DNA from: an uncultured Bacteroidales bacterium
Lineage (GTDB): Bacteria > Bacteroidota > Bacteroidia > Bacteroidales > FEN-979
Direction: 5' to 3'
Length of the DNA stretch: 33,176 nt
NCBI GenBank assembly: GCA_903945175.1
Contig: CAJAUM010000046.1
Location: 1 to 33,176, forward strand
The position numbers and the translations under genes are program-made. This document shows positions 7,897 through 15,985 of the stretch, in pieces (within the stretch, counting starts at the first letter, position 1; each line of letters begins with the position of its first letter). The notes below the pieces were generated by a model. The model did not search any database. It was not told the DNA's origin and saw nothing but the letters and a program-made list of their open reading frames with translations.

Positions 7897-10254
7897 TTAT
7901 TGACACACTGCTATCGGAAAATCCATCCCTTTTGACCATGACTTGGGGTATTGGACCGTTCCGTGATATTTTTCTGTCAGTGACGGAATATTGTCATTAA
8001 GATAGGCTTCTAGTTCTTTGATAGTAACCTTTCTGTTTTTCTCTAAACCATCTGAATTGCAGTTAAGACCTTGAAGAAGAGCATAAGTGAATACACCATG
8101 GCCCAATTCCTTGAACTCCGTGGCATACTGTTCACTTCCGGTGGAAGCAATCAGGTACGAGCCTGTCGAACGAGCCAATTGGAGAACTGCTTTTTCTTCC
8201 GCAGCCCCGCGCATGGCAAAGGTTTCTACCGCCGCACCGCTTTGACATGCATCAAGAAAAACCACCTGTTTTTGGGCTGCTATTTTCTTCGACACCTCTC
8301 TCAACTCAACAGCAGAGATTCCCTGTGCTTTTAAAAGTTCATCTTTCCCATAAAGTTGAGTAACGTTATGGAGAACGAGGTAGAAATCTTTGGGGGTTTC
8401 AGGAGAACCTTCGCTCATCACTCCATGACCAGCATAGAAGAGAATAAAAGCATCCTGAGGTTGGGCTAGTGAAGCTACTTTATCAAAGCCGGCAAGTATC
8501 GAATCCCGTTTGGCCGATTCATTCTGATAACTGAAAACATGGATTGACTTGAATATACCGGAAGCTGAGTTTTTAATTCTTTCAAGGATAGCAGAGGCAT
8601 CGGCCACGGCAAAATTCAAATTGTAGGCAGGGTTCTTGTATTTGTCAATTCCAATGGCCATGACAAACAACCTTGACTCTGCCGTTGTTCCGCTGAAGGT
8701 AACACTCACTGATGCCGCCCCGCTCTGGTAGCCGTTTTTTGTGATGGCAACAGCCTTTACCGAATTGACGCCGGGAAGCAGCGTTACTTGAAAAGTAGCG
8801 GTATTTCCAGCAGCCTTCATCCCGCGGGTTTCATCACTCACAAGTTTATCGTTCACATAAATGCGCACCTGTTTGATCTCATCCCCGTTTTCTTTGAGTT
8901 CGCACGTGACAGTAAGGTTGAGGGAGGAGGTCGTAAAATTTTGGGCAGGACTCGTTATTTTTATTTCAGGTGTCATGTTGATAATGGCATCCAGGGTAAC
9001 TTCATTTCCCTTTAACTCCTCGGCAAATATCTGGCTCAATAACCGCGGGGTATACATCTGATCGTAGGTATTCCCCAGCGCCACGTCCCGATTGCCAATG
9101 ACCCAATGAAGATTCTCTATAGCGGCAGCGGTTCCTTCCATTCTTCCATCAGGTGTAACAAAAGCATAATCCTGGTCTCCTTTTGTGTAGATGATGGCCT
9201 CAATGATGTTTTTTTTAACAGAATATATATTCGACACGCCTTGATAATCAGTAATAAGAAGATGATTCCCCTTGTTGATGCTTATCAGATTGACCAGGCA
9301 CCCATTCTGATTGGACTTCCAACGGTTTTCGTTTCCTCCCTTCTGTGGTAAGATGCCAAGCACCTCTGTTCTGGCACCATTTGCCATATTATACTTGATA
9401 ATGGAAGCATTGTTAATTAAAAAAACCGATTCTCTGCTGTCATCAAAAACACAGCCTCTTGCATAGGAATCCAACGTAACACTCAATTGCAATTTCTCAT
9501 TCACTGCGTGATAGATCCTTGTTTCGCTATTCAGAGGGATGGCACAGAATTTTCCGTTTGGGCTGACCTGGATAGAGATGTCTCTCCAGATAAGACTGGA
9601 TGCCAAATTCTTCTCGTCGAGCTGAACCCCGGTGGTTCTGTTCCAAAGCTGAACTTTAGGGCCGCTCAGGGTAACGACATATTTCCCATTCTCCAGGAAT
9701 TTCGCATAGGAATAATTATGTGATTTGAACTTGTTGACAATCTGCATCGTGGCTATGTTGTAAATGCAGGTAAATCTCCCGCCAACCAGCAGGAATTTCC
9801 CATCAGGACTTATATCGATGGATATCGGGAAATATTCGAGCCCCAATTCTTTCATTTCGCCTGTTTCCATATTCCAGATGCTGACAAATGATCTCCAGGC
9901 CGCTTCGCCGTACTTTCCGATAAGGAATTTACTGTCGGGGGTGAAAATGAGCTGGTCGATGACCTCCGCATTTTTAAATTGCTTATAGGGTTGTACGGAT
10001 GTGGCGTTAAAAATTTGTGTAGAGTAGGCCTTTCCTTTTCCAAGGTTCAGGATGCCGGTAAGTGAAAAGGTTTTTGCTATATACTTCCCATCGGGCGACA
10101 TCGCCAGTGCAATTTTTGTGGGGGCAGCATTGCTGAAAAAATCATTGGCCTCTAGCCGGGCTTGTTGCTGGGCCTGTTGATCTATGCTGAATGAAAGCAA
10201 AAGCATTAACAGTAAGGAGTATTCATATCGGAATAATTTATTGGAATTTTTCAT
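7897..10254 (-). CDS. Exported beta-propeller protein with a C-terminal caspase-like (peptidase C14) domain
   Basis: A 785-residue protein. A signal peptide (about 1-30, hydrophobic 'SLLLMLLLSFS') predicts export. Residues of about 40-410 form WD40/TolB-like blades with recurrent 'SPDGKYIA', 'TPDSKFLIG', 'SPDGKFLLV' and 'SPNGKFCAI' turns. Residues of about 430-525 look like an Ig-like domain ('ITSPAQ... VNSVKAVAI'). The caspase-fold peptidase occupies about 530-760, with catalytic H610 in 'FYAGHG' and C670 in 'LDACQSG', and 'IGIDKYKN' at its start. Both catalytic residues are intact, so it is probably an active cysteine endopeptidase, usually specific for Arg or Lys in metacaspase-like members. 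There is no T9SS tail, so it is likely periplasmic. It stands alone with no partner gene. A possible promoter lies upstream (TAACTTTA at 10353-10346), but its spacing is poor. Confidence 0.9.
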   Translation of the reverse strand: MKNSNKLFRYEYSLLLMLLLSFSIDQQAQQQARLEANDFFSNAAPTKIALAMSPDGKYIAKTFSLTGILNLGKGKAYSTQIFNATSVQPYKQFKNAEVIDQLIFTPDSKFLIGKYGEAAWRSFVSIWNMETGEMKELGLEYFPISIDISPDGKFLLVGGRFTCIYNIATMQIVNKFKSHNYSYAKFLENGKYVVTLSGPKVQLWNRTTGVQLDEKNLASSLIWRDISIQVSPNGKFCAIPLNSETRIYHAVNEKLQLSVTLDSYARGCVFDDSRESVFLINNASIIKYNMANGARTEVLGILPQKGGNENRWKSNQNGCLVNLISINKGNHLLITDYQGVSNIYSVKKNIIEAIIYTKGDQDYAFVTPDGRMEGTAAAIENLHWVIGNRDVALGNTYDQMYTPRLLSQIFAEELKGNEVTLDAIINMTPEIKITSPAQNFTTSSLNLTVTCELKENGDEIKQVRIYVNDKLVSDETRGMKAAGNTATFQVTLLPGVNSVKAVAITKNGYQSGAASVSVTFSGTTAESRLFVMAIGIDKYKNPAYNLNFAVADASAILERIKNSASGIFKSIHVFSYQNESAKRDSILAGFDKVASLAQPQDAFILFYAGHGVMSEGSPETPKDFYLVLHNVTQLYGKDELLKAQGISAVELREVSKKIAAQKQVVFLDACQSGAAVETFAMRGAAEEKAVLQLARSTGSYLIASTGSEQYATEFKELGHGVFTYALLQGLNCNSDGLEKNRKVTIKELEAYLNDNIPSLTEKYHGTVQYPKSWSKGMDFPIAVCQ

Positions 10255-10862
10255 ACTTCAATTTTTTGGTTGGAGTTATTTTATCAAGGCATTAAAAAAA
10301 CGTATTGGTATCACCATAATTCTTTTTCTCTAATATTGAGGATGTTAAAGTTAGTTATAATAGCCCGAATATATACCAAACAAAAAGTATATGTAAAGTC
10401 AGGAAAAGCCAATATTTAGGAAGGTCATTAGTTTCACATAGGATTCTCATGCACTAATCCAGCATAACCAAATGTACCGTTGGTTAATGCCAGCATCAAC
10501 TTAGGATAATTGCATGTAATGGGAAGGCATGACAGGAAGTGGTGTACGAGTCCACCTGACTTCATAATCTTCATTACCCGAAACTATTGCTTCAAATTCA
10601 CTATTTCCTGTTTGTTCCAGTTTTACAACATGGACATTCTTTCAATAGCTGAGTCCGCAGTCCAGGATTACTTCATCGATTTGCGATTCAAGAAAAGCCT
10701 GGCGCACATCTGGAGAGGCCAGAACATCCGGTCACTTTATGCCGTTTTAACTGACTGCCTTAAAGGTCAGATGATAAGCAAGTTGAACTGTTCCTTTGGA
10801 ATATTTAAACGCAGGATGGTGGCAATGTATATTTGGCTTTGTCCTTTTCTTAAATTTGTATC
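10255..10862. other. Intergenic stretch between two diverging genes
   Basis: About 600 bases lie between the caspase-like gene (minus) and the hydrolase gene (plus). A plus-strand frame at 10510-10866 overlaps the hydrolase start, has no recognised domain and uneven composition. I do not call it. TAAATTTG at 10851-10858 matches the downstream promoter element, but it lies only four bases from the hydrolase ATG and has no well-spaced TTTG partner (nearest TTTG at 10832, 15 bases away). The region may hold regulatory sequence for both genes. Confidence 0.35.
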
Positions 10863-12032
10863 ATGAGAACCGGATTATTGTCATCTCTTTTTTGCCTGCT
10901 TGCGTTTGGTCTTGCAGCCCAGAACTTTCCCATCGGCCAGCGAACGATGAATTTCACCGACCCGGCCCGGAGCAACCGTCCTGTTCCGGCCGAGGTATAT
11001 TATCCGGGACTTACCGCCGGAATCAATACACCCCTGGCTGAGGGGAAGTTCCCTGTGATCTCTTTCGGGCATGGCTTCCTGATGGCCTACGATTACTACC
11101 TGTATCTGAAAGATTCACTGGTCCCGCTGGGGTACATCCTTGCATTTGCAAAAACAGAAACCGGAATATTGCCCAGTCATCTTGAACTGGGAAAAGACCT
11201 TGCATTCCTGGTAAACCAGATGAAGCTGGAGGGTACCACGCCGTCATCCGCTTACTTTAACCATATCGACAGCACATCCGCTGTCATGGGACATTCCATG
11301 GGCGGGGGCGCCTCGTTCCTGGGGTGTGAAAATAATCCCGTTCCAGATGCGATGATCACCTTTGCTGCAGCTGAAACATCTCCATCGGCCATCGCCGCTG
11401 CCAGCCATATTACCATTCCTTCCCTTGTATTTTCTGCGGATTTGGACTGCGTAACACCTCCGGCCACCAACCAGGTGCCGATGTACGATTCTTTGGCGTC
11501 AGACTGCAAGGTTTTCATCAACATCAAGGGGGGCGGACATTGTTACTTTGCTGATTATAACTTCATCTGTTCGGTCGGAGAGGTCGGCTGTCCATCATTT
11601 ACCATCACGCGCGATCAGCAGCACAAAGCAGTGGTTGATTTCCTGGTTCCCTACCTCGATTATTACCTGAAAAAGAGATCCCTCGGCTGGACTATCTTCA
11701 ACGATTCGCTTCATAATTCACCCCGGATCACCTACATGGAATCGTGCAGCGCGACGGGTGTCGCTGATTTGGGTCGTTTGGATCAGTTTGTTATCTCCCC
11801 CAATCCGGTTCATGACAGGTTGATGGTGACATCCGGCAGCGGGCACGAAAGAGTTGCCAGGATCGTATTGCGTTCGCTGACAGGGAGCATCGTTTTAACC
11901 AGGTATGAACAGGATGAAACCGGAACAGCTGCCACCGAAGTAGACCTTTCATTCTGTAAGGCCGGAGCCTACTTTCTTGAGATCACAGGCCGCAATGGCA
12001 CGATCAGGGTCTTCAGGCTGATTAAGGTGTGA
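10863..12032 (+). CDS. Secreted alpha/beta hydrolase, PET-hydrolase/cutinase-like, with T9SS sorting domain
   Basis: A 389-residue protein with an N-terminal signal peptide ending near 'GLAAQ'. The alpha/beta-hydrolase core spans about 25-285. The nucleophile is S145 in 'GHSMGGG', the acid D195 in 'SADLDCVTP' and the base H226 in 'GGGHCYF'. The stretch from the acid to the histidine ('PMYDSL... KVFINIKGGGH') parallels the same part of IsPETase and bacterial cutinases ('PIYDSM... FLEINGGSH'), and the GHSMGGG box matches cutinases. It would cleave esters outside the cell; the actual substrate is unknown. Residues of about 308-389 are a T9SS C-terminal domain ('FVISPNPV', 'GAYFLEI'), so the enzyme is secreted or surface-anchored. 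PET-active esterases with such tails are known in Bacteroidota. Polyester activity here is inference only. Confidence 0.85.
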   Translation: MRTGLLSSLFCLLAFGLAAQNFPIGQRTMNFTDPARSNRPVPAEVYYPGLTAGINTPLAEGKFPVISFGHGFLMAYDYYLYLKDSLVPLGYILAFAKTETGILPSHLELGKDLAFLVNQMKLEGTTPSSAYFNHIDSTSAVMGHSMGGGASFLGCENNPVPDAMITFAAAETSPSAIAAASHITIPSLVFSADLDCVTPPATNQVPMYDSLASDCKVFINIKGGGHCYFADYNFICSVGEVGCPSFTITRDQQHKAVVDFLVPYLDYYLKKRSLGWTIFNDSLHNSPRITYMESCSATGVADLGRLDQFVISPNPVHDRLMVTSGSGHERVARIVLRSLTGSIVLTRYEQDETGTAATEVDLSFCKAGAYFLEITGRNGTIRVFRLIKV

Positions 12033-12076
12033 AATGAACGTACCTTGGCAACGCTGCCATACTTTTTGGGATTGAC

Positions 12077-13477
12077 ATGAAGAAATCCATAGAAGAAATT
12101 TTAGAGGACACGCGCAGAGTCCTGGATATCATACAGAAGACTGAGCTAACCGACGAAGAAAAGGTCTGGATATCGGAGTCGGCTGTCAGTAACTTCAACG
12201 ACTACGTCAATCCCGGATTCCTGAAATACCGCAAGTCTGTCTCCAACGACTACACCGCCGTAGAATGGTCCGACCACGGGTGCCGGTTTCTGGATATGCA
12301 CGGCAGATCGTACATCGATTGCCTGGGAGGTTACGGGACCCTGAACATGGGACACAGGCATCCGAACATCGTGGCGGCCGTGAAGGCCCAGCTTGACCGC
12401 CAGGCCATTCACAGCCAGGAGCTCCTTGATCCCTTGCGGGGGATCCTTTCGAAGTTGCTGGCGGATATTACCCCCGGGGATCTGCAGTACTCCTTCTTAA
12501 CCAGCAGCGGCACCGAGGCCGTGGAGGGGGCGCTCAAACTGGCGCGCCTGCACACCGGGAGGCGAAACTACATTGCTGCAGTGGATGGGTTCCATGGCAA
12601 GTCGATGGGCTCCCTGGGGGCCACAGCGAAGGCCGAATTTCGCAGGGCCTTTCTCCCGCTGGTTCCGGCCTTCCACCATGTTCCGTTTGGCGACCTTTCG
12701 ATGCTCGAGAAAACGCTCTGGTCGCTTGACAAGGTCGGCGAAGAGGTTGCCGCTGTGGTGCTGGAACCCATCCAGGGCGAGGGTGGCGTAAATCTTCCGC
12801 CCGACGGTTACCTGAAGGGGGTGAGGGCGCTGTGCAATCGATACGGCTGTCTGCTTATCCTTGATGAGATCCAGACAGGCATGGGGCGTACCGGCAAACT
12901 GTGGGCCTCGGAACATTGGGGTGTTGTCCCCGATATTTTGTGCATAGGAAAATCCTTCGGTGGCGGAATCATGCCGGCAGGCGCTTTCATGTCGAATGCA
13001 ACCATCTGGCAGAAGATGATCCCGAATCCCTTCCTGCACTCATCCACCTTCGGGGGTAACCCGCTGGCATGTGCAGCAGCCATTGCGGCCATCCACGTCA
13101 CCCTCTCCGAGAACCTGCCGGAGAAGGCAGCCGTCACCGGCGCCCATTTCCTGAAGGAATTGCAGCAGTTGTCCTGTGCGTTTCCGGATATCCTGGTCGC
13201 AGTTCGGGGAAAGGGGTTGATGATCGGCATGGAATTCCCGGATGACGACATCGGTTTTGAGGTCGCCAGGGGGCTCTACGACCGCGGCGTTCTGGTTGCA
13301 GGGACGATGCTCAATGCGCAGGTTATTCGAATCGAACCCCCGCTGACCATCCCCCTTGATGACGTAAACCGGGTGGTTGAAATACTCCATGAGACACTCC
13401 TGGCGGTGCAAGCGGGCCGCGGTATGCCAGCCTCATCTTCAAAACGCAGCGTGCCCCGGAAAAAAAACAAACAATAG
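12077..13477 (+). CDS. patA: Class III aminotransferase, putrescine aminotransferase type
   Basis: This 466-residue PLP enzyme resembles E. coli putrescine aminotransferase (PatA/YgjG, 459 residues) along its whole length. Shared stretches include 'VNPGFLKYRKSV', 'HSQELLDPLR', 'EPIQGEGGV', 'DEIQTGMGRTGK', 'TFGGNPLACAAA' and 'IRIEPPLT'. The PLP lysine is K292 in 'CIGKSFGGG'. It would transfer the amino group of putrescine (or cadaverine) to 2-oxoglutarate, giving 4-aminobutanal. It is cytoplasmic. The aldehyde dehydrogenase gene follows after 19 bases, a fitting partner for the aldehyde. The last 25 or so residues are a Lys/Arg-rich tail absent from the E. coli enzyme. The gene is clearly richer in G+C than its neighbours on the left. 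Ornithine or another omega-amine as substrate cannot be excluded. Confidence 0.85.
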   Translation: MKKSIEEILEDTRRVLDIIQKTELTDEEKVWISESAVSNFNDYVNPGFLKYRKSVSNDYTAVEWSDHGCRFLDMHGRSYIDCLGGYGTLNMGHRHPNIVAAVKAQLDRQAIHSQELLDPLRGILSKLLADITPGDLQYSFLTSSGTEAVEGALKLARLHTGRRNYIAAVDGFHGKSMGSLGATAKAEFRRAFLPLVPAFHHVPFGDLSMLEKTLWSLDKVGEEVAAVVLEPIQGEGGVNLPPDGYLKGVRALCNRYGCLLILDEIQTGMGRTGKLWASEHWGVVPDILCIGKSFGGGIMPAGAFMSNATIWQKMIPNPFLHSSTFGGNPLACAAAIAAIHVTLSENLPEKAAVTGAHFLKELQQLSCAFPDILVAVRGKGLMIGMEFPDDDIGFEVARGLYDRGVLVAGTMLNAQVIRIEPPLTIPLDDVNRVVEILHETLLAVQAGRGMPASSSKRSVPRKKNKQ

Positions 13478-13496
13478 AGAAAAGCACTTACAAACC

Positions 13497-14960
13497 ATGA
13501 AGCAACACTGGATCGGAGGCGCATGGATGGGCCAGGCCATCAGGGAGCCCATTGACATCATCAATCCTGCCACGGAGGAGGTTTTTGAGCAGGTGCTTGA
13601 CGGCAGCCGTGCGGATGCGGATGCGGCTGTTGTGGCGGCCAACAAAGCTTTCGGGGTCTGGCGCCGCATGACCGCCGTATCGCGCGGAGAACTCCTGCAC
13701 GAAGTGGCGGACCGCCTGAAAGCACGCACTGAAGAGATTGCACGCCTCCTGACGATGGAAGGAGGCAAACCACTCAGGGAAAACCTCGATGAAGTCGGGT
13801 GGTGTGTGGCCTGTTTCCGCTACTACGCAGAGTTAGGCCGCAACAGCCGGGGACGGGTCATTCCCAGCATCGAGTCCACCCAGTTGTCGATGGTGCTGAA
13901 GGAGCCCTATGGGGTGGTGGTATGCATCGTTCCCTATAACTATCCGCTGCTCCTGATGGTGTGGAAAGTAGCGCCGGCCCTGGCCGCCGGCAATACGGTC
14001 ATCATTAAACCCAGCAGCATCACACCGCTCGCCACGCTGGCCTTAAGCGCGTGTTTCGAGGTGCTGCCGCCGGGCACGGTGAATATCGTCACCGGCTCTG
14101 GCGAAGCGATCGGCCATGCGCTGGTTACCCATCCCGATACGCATGTGGTGGCTTTTACAGGCAGCGCCGGGACGGGACGCAAGATCGCCTGCCTGTGTGC
14201 CGAACGTTTCAAGAAGGTCACGCTGGAACTGGGAGGCAAGGATCCCTTCGTAGTCTGCGAAGACAGTGATATTAACGTGGCAGCGCGCGCGGTGGCCTGG
14301 GCGGCCTGCCTCAATGCGGGCCAGGTGTGCACCTCCTCCGAGCGCATCTATGTGCAGCGCACCATTGCCGATCGCTTCCTGGAAGCCCTGGTAAACTTTA
14401 TGGGTACCCTCAGGATCGGTCCAGGTATCGAGCCCTCCACCGACATCGGGCCGCTGGCGCGCGATCGCTACCGTCGCAACGTGGAGGAACATGTCGAGGA
14501 GGCCAGGAAGAGGGGGGCTGTCGTACTGACCGGAGGCAAGCGACCTGCGGGATTTCAGAAGGGATACTACTACGAGCCTACGGTGCTGGCCAATGTGACA
14601 TCCTCCATGAGGGTGATGACCGAAGAGACCTTCGGACCGGTGGCGCCCGTGATGGTCTACGATGACTTCGACGAGGCCATCCGCCTCGCGCAGGGGACGC
14701 AATACGGCCTCGGCGCCGTTCTCTTCACGCGCGACGCCCTAAAAGCAAAGACCTTCTTCGAGGAGGTCAAGGCGGGAACCATCTGGATCAACGACCCCCT
14801 CACCGACAACGACGCCGGACCCTTCGGCGGCATGAAGATGAGCGGCCTGGGACGTGAGCTTGGGCTGGAGGGGCTGGAGGAATTTATGGAGACCAAACAC
14901 GTGCACTGGGATTTTGTGCAGCAGGAAAAGCCCTGGTGGTATCCCTACAAGCGGGAATAA
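13497..14960 (+). CDS. NAD(P)-dependent aldehyde dehydrogenase (aminobutyraldehyde-type candidate)
   Basis: A 487-residue aldehyde dehydrogenase from the ATG at 13497. An in-frame ATG at 13377 lies inside the aminotransferase gene and would add a non-homologous leader. 'IDIINPATEEVFEQV' opens the fold. The general base is E244 in 'LELGGKD' and the catalytic thiol C278 in 'NAGQVCTSS'. Cofactor-binding 'PYNYPLLLMVWK', 'KPSS' and 'FTGSAGTGRKI' are present, and 'ETFGPVAPV' and 'FGGMKMSGLGRELG' close the active site. The length is normal. Its position directly after the putrescine-type aminotransferase suggests that it oxidises 4-aminobutanal to 4-aminobutanoate (GABA). Betaine aldehyde or succinate semialdehyde would be alternatives. 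No GABA transaminase is in the window. It shares the high G+C of its partner. Confidence 0.88.
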   Translation: MKQHWIGGAWMGQAIREPIDIINPATEEVFEQVLDGSRADADAAVVAANKAFGVWRRMTAVSRGELLHEVADRLKARTEEIARLLTMEGGKPLRENLDEVGWCVACFRYYAELGRNSRGRVIPSIESTQLSMVLKEPYGVVVCIVPYNYPLLLMVWKVAPALAAGNTVIIKPSSITPLATLALSACFEVLPPGTVNIVTGSGEAIGHALVTHPDTHVVAFTGSAGTGRKIACLCAERFKKVTLELGGKDPFVVCEDSDINVAARAVAWAACLNAGQVCTSSERIYVQRTIADRFLEALVNFMGTLRIGPGIEPSTDIGPLARDRYRRNVEEHVEEARKRGAVVLTGGKRPAGFQKGYYYEPTVLANVTSSMRVMTEETFGPVAPVMVYDDFDEAIRLAQGTQYGLGAVLFTRDALKAKTFFEEVKAGTIWINDPLTDNDAGPFGGMKMSGLGRELGLEGLEEFMETKHVHWDFVQQEKPWWYPYKRE

Positions 14961-15006
14961 TCAGGGTAGCACGCGTATTCATATCAGGATGGGAAAACAG
15001 GCGTAG

Positions 15007-15915
15007 TTATTTTATAACCGGAATCAGATTGAATTTGAAATCGGAAAAATGTTGTTCCAGCCCTTTTTTCATCGCTTCCTGCAAATCAGCGATCTCCGAT
15101 ACGCTTCTGTTTTTCGAAAAACTCAGTTCGATCTCGACAATCTTCTGCCTGCCGGTGGTTCTGGAGTAAATGTATCCAATCCCTTCATAATGGTCGAATT
15201 GCTCAGACAGGATTTTCAAGATCAGCAGCTGATCAGCCTCTTTTAAGGGCAGATCGATGAGGGCTTCAAAGTTTTCCTTCATTACCTTCAGTGAATTGAC
15301 AATCCAATAGGTTGCGAAGATAACCGAGAGCGAAATGTCGATGACCCTCGCCTGGAGGACCCTGTCGGAATGTTGAAAATAGAGCGCAACCAGAAGGATA
15401 ACTGCCGAAAGGATTGTTTCAACAAGGCAGATCGTGTAGTATATGTTGTAGGCTTTCAGGATCGGGGAGTAGGCGTCGGACCGCTTCATGATCGAGTTGG
15501 CCCACCATTTTAGCATAACCAGGCGGAGATTGATGTAAAGAAAGGCGATTTGTGTGTATCCAAAGCTGATTTCCGGCGGGGCCTGAACCGCAGATTTCCA
15601 GATTGAATAAATGACAATGGCCGCGCCGGGCAAACTCAATGCGGCCTGAAAAAAACTTATAAAATTTTCCAGTCTTCCGGTTCCATATGGAAATTTAGAA
15701 GAATTGTCTTTAATGGAAAGATTCAGCGCAATGATCGCGAACAGATAAACGATGAGCGATAGGGAGTTTTGCAGCATGAAGGTAAAAATGATCACAGAAT
15801 TTGAAATATAGGCGATATACAGGCATATCATCGTTTCCAACAGCAACGTAAAGAAGCCTGCAATGAAAAACCGCTTAATTTCTTTTTTTGTTTTCAGAAT
15901 ATCGTCGGTAAACAT
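15007..15915 (-). CDS. Cation-diffusion-facilitator-fold membrane protein lacking the usual metal ligands
   Basis: This 302-residue protein has about six transmembrane helices (up to about residue 210) and a cytoplasmic C-terminal domain of CDF type ('FEALIDLPLKEADQ... IVEIELSF'). The CDF signature HPYGHxRxE survives as 'FPYGTGRLE' (75-83), which is the main ground for the family call. Known CDF exporters bind Zn or another metal with Asp/His in helices 2 and 5 (DxxHxxxD and HxxxD). Here the aligned helix-2 positions are F46, Q49 and S53, and the helix-5 stretch 'AYNIYYTICL' has no His or Asp. Metal export by the usual mechanism is therefore doubtful, and a different substrate or a scaffold role is possible. 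It converges on the aldehyde dehydrogenase gene and follows the TlpA-like gene after 70 bases. Confidence 0.75.
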   Translation of the reverse strand: MFTDDILKTKKEIKRFFIAGFFTLLLETMICLYIAYISNSVIIFTFMLQNSLSLIVYLFAIIALNLSIKDNSSKFPYGTGRLENFISFFQAALSLPGAAIVIYSIWKSAVQAPPEISFGYTQIAFLYINLRLVMLKWWANSIMKRSDAYSPILKAYNIYYTICLVETILSAVILLVALYFQHSDRVLQARVIDISLSVIFATYWIVNSLKVMKENFEALIDLPLKEADQLLILKILSEQFDHYEGIGYIYSRTTGRQKIVEIELSFSKNRSVSEIADLQEAMKKGLEQHFSDFKFNLIPVIK

Positions 15916-15985
15916 AACTTTTCCTGTTTGTTTAAATCATGATTTACAGTAAATGGCATGGGGGTTAAACACATTCCGCAAAAGG

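Noticed and set aside
10851-10858. TAAATTTG as promoter of the hydrolase gene
   Set aside because: It lies four bases from the ATG and has no TTTG at the right distance, so a start there would give almost no leader.
10510-10866. 118-codon plus-strand frame before the hydrolase
   Set aside because: No recognisable family, irregular composition, and it overlaps the well-supported hydrolase start.
12047-12058. Small GGCA/TGCC stem between the hydrolase and aminotransferase genes
   Set aside because: A four-base stem is too short to support a terminator, although a T-rich stretch follows.
12497-13039. Long minus-strand frame opposite the aminotransferase
   Set aside because: It is an antisense shadow in GC-rich coding DNA; the plus-strand enzyme is unambiguous.
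14043-14702. 219-codon minus-strand frame opposite the aldehyde dehydrogenase
   Set aside because: Same reason: stop-codon-poor antisense of a GC-rich gene, no domain.
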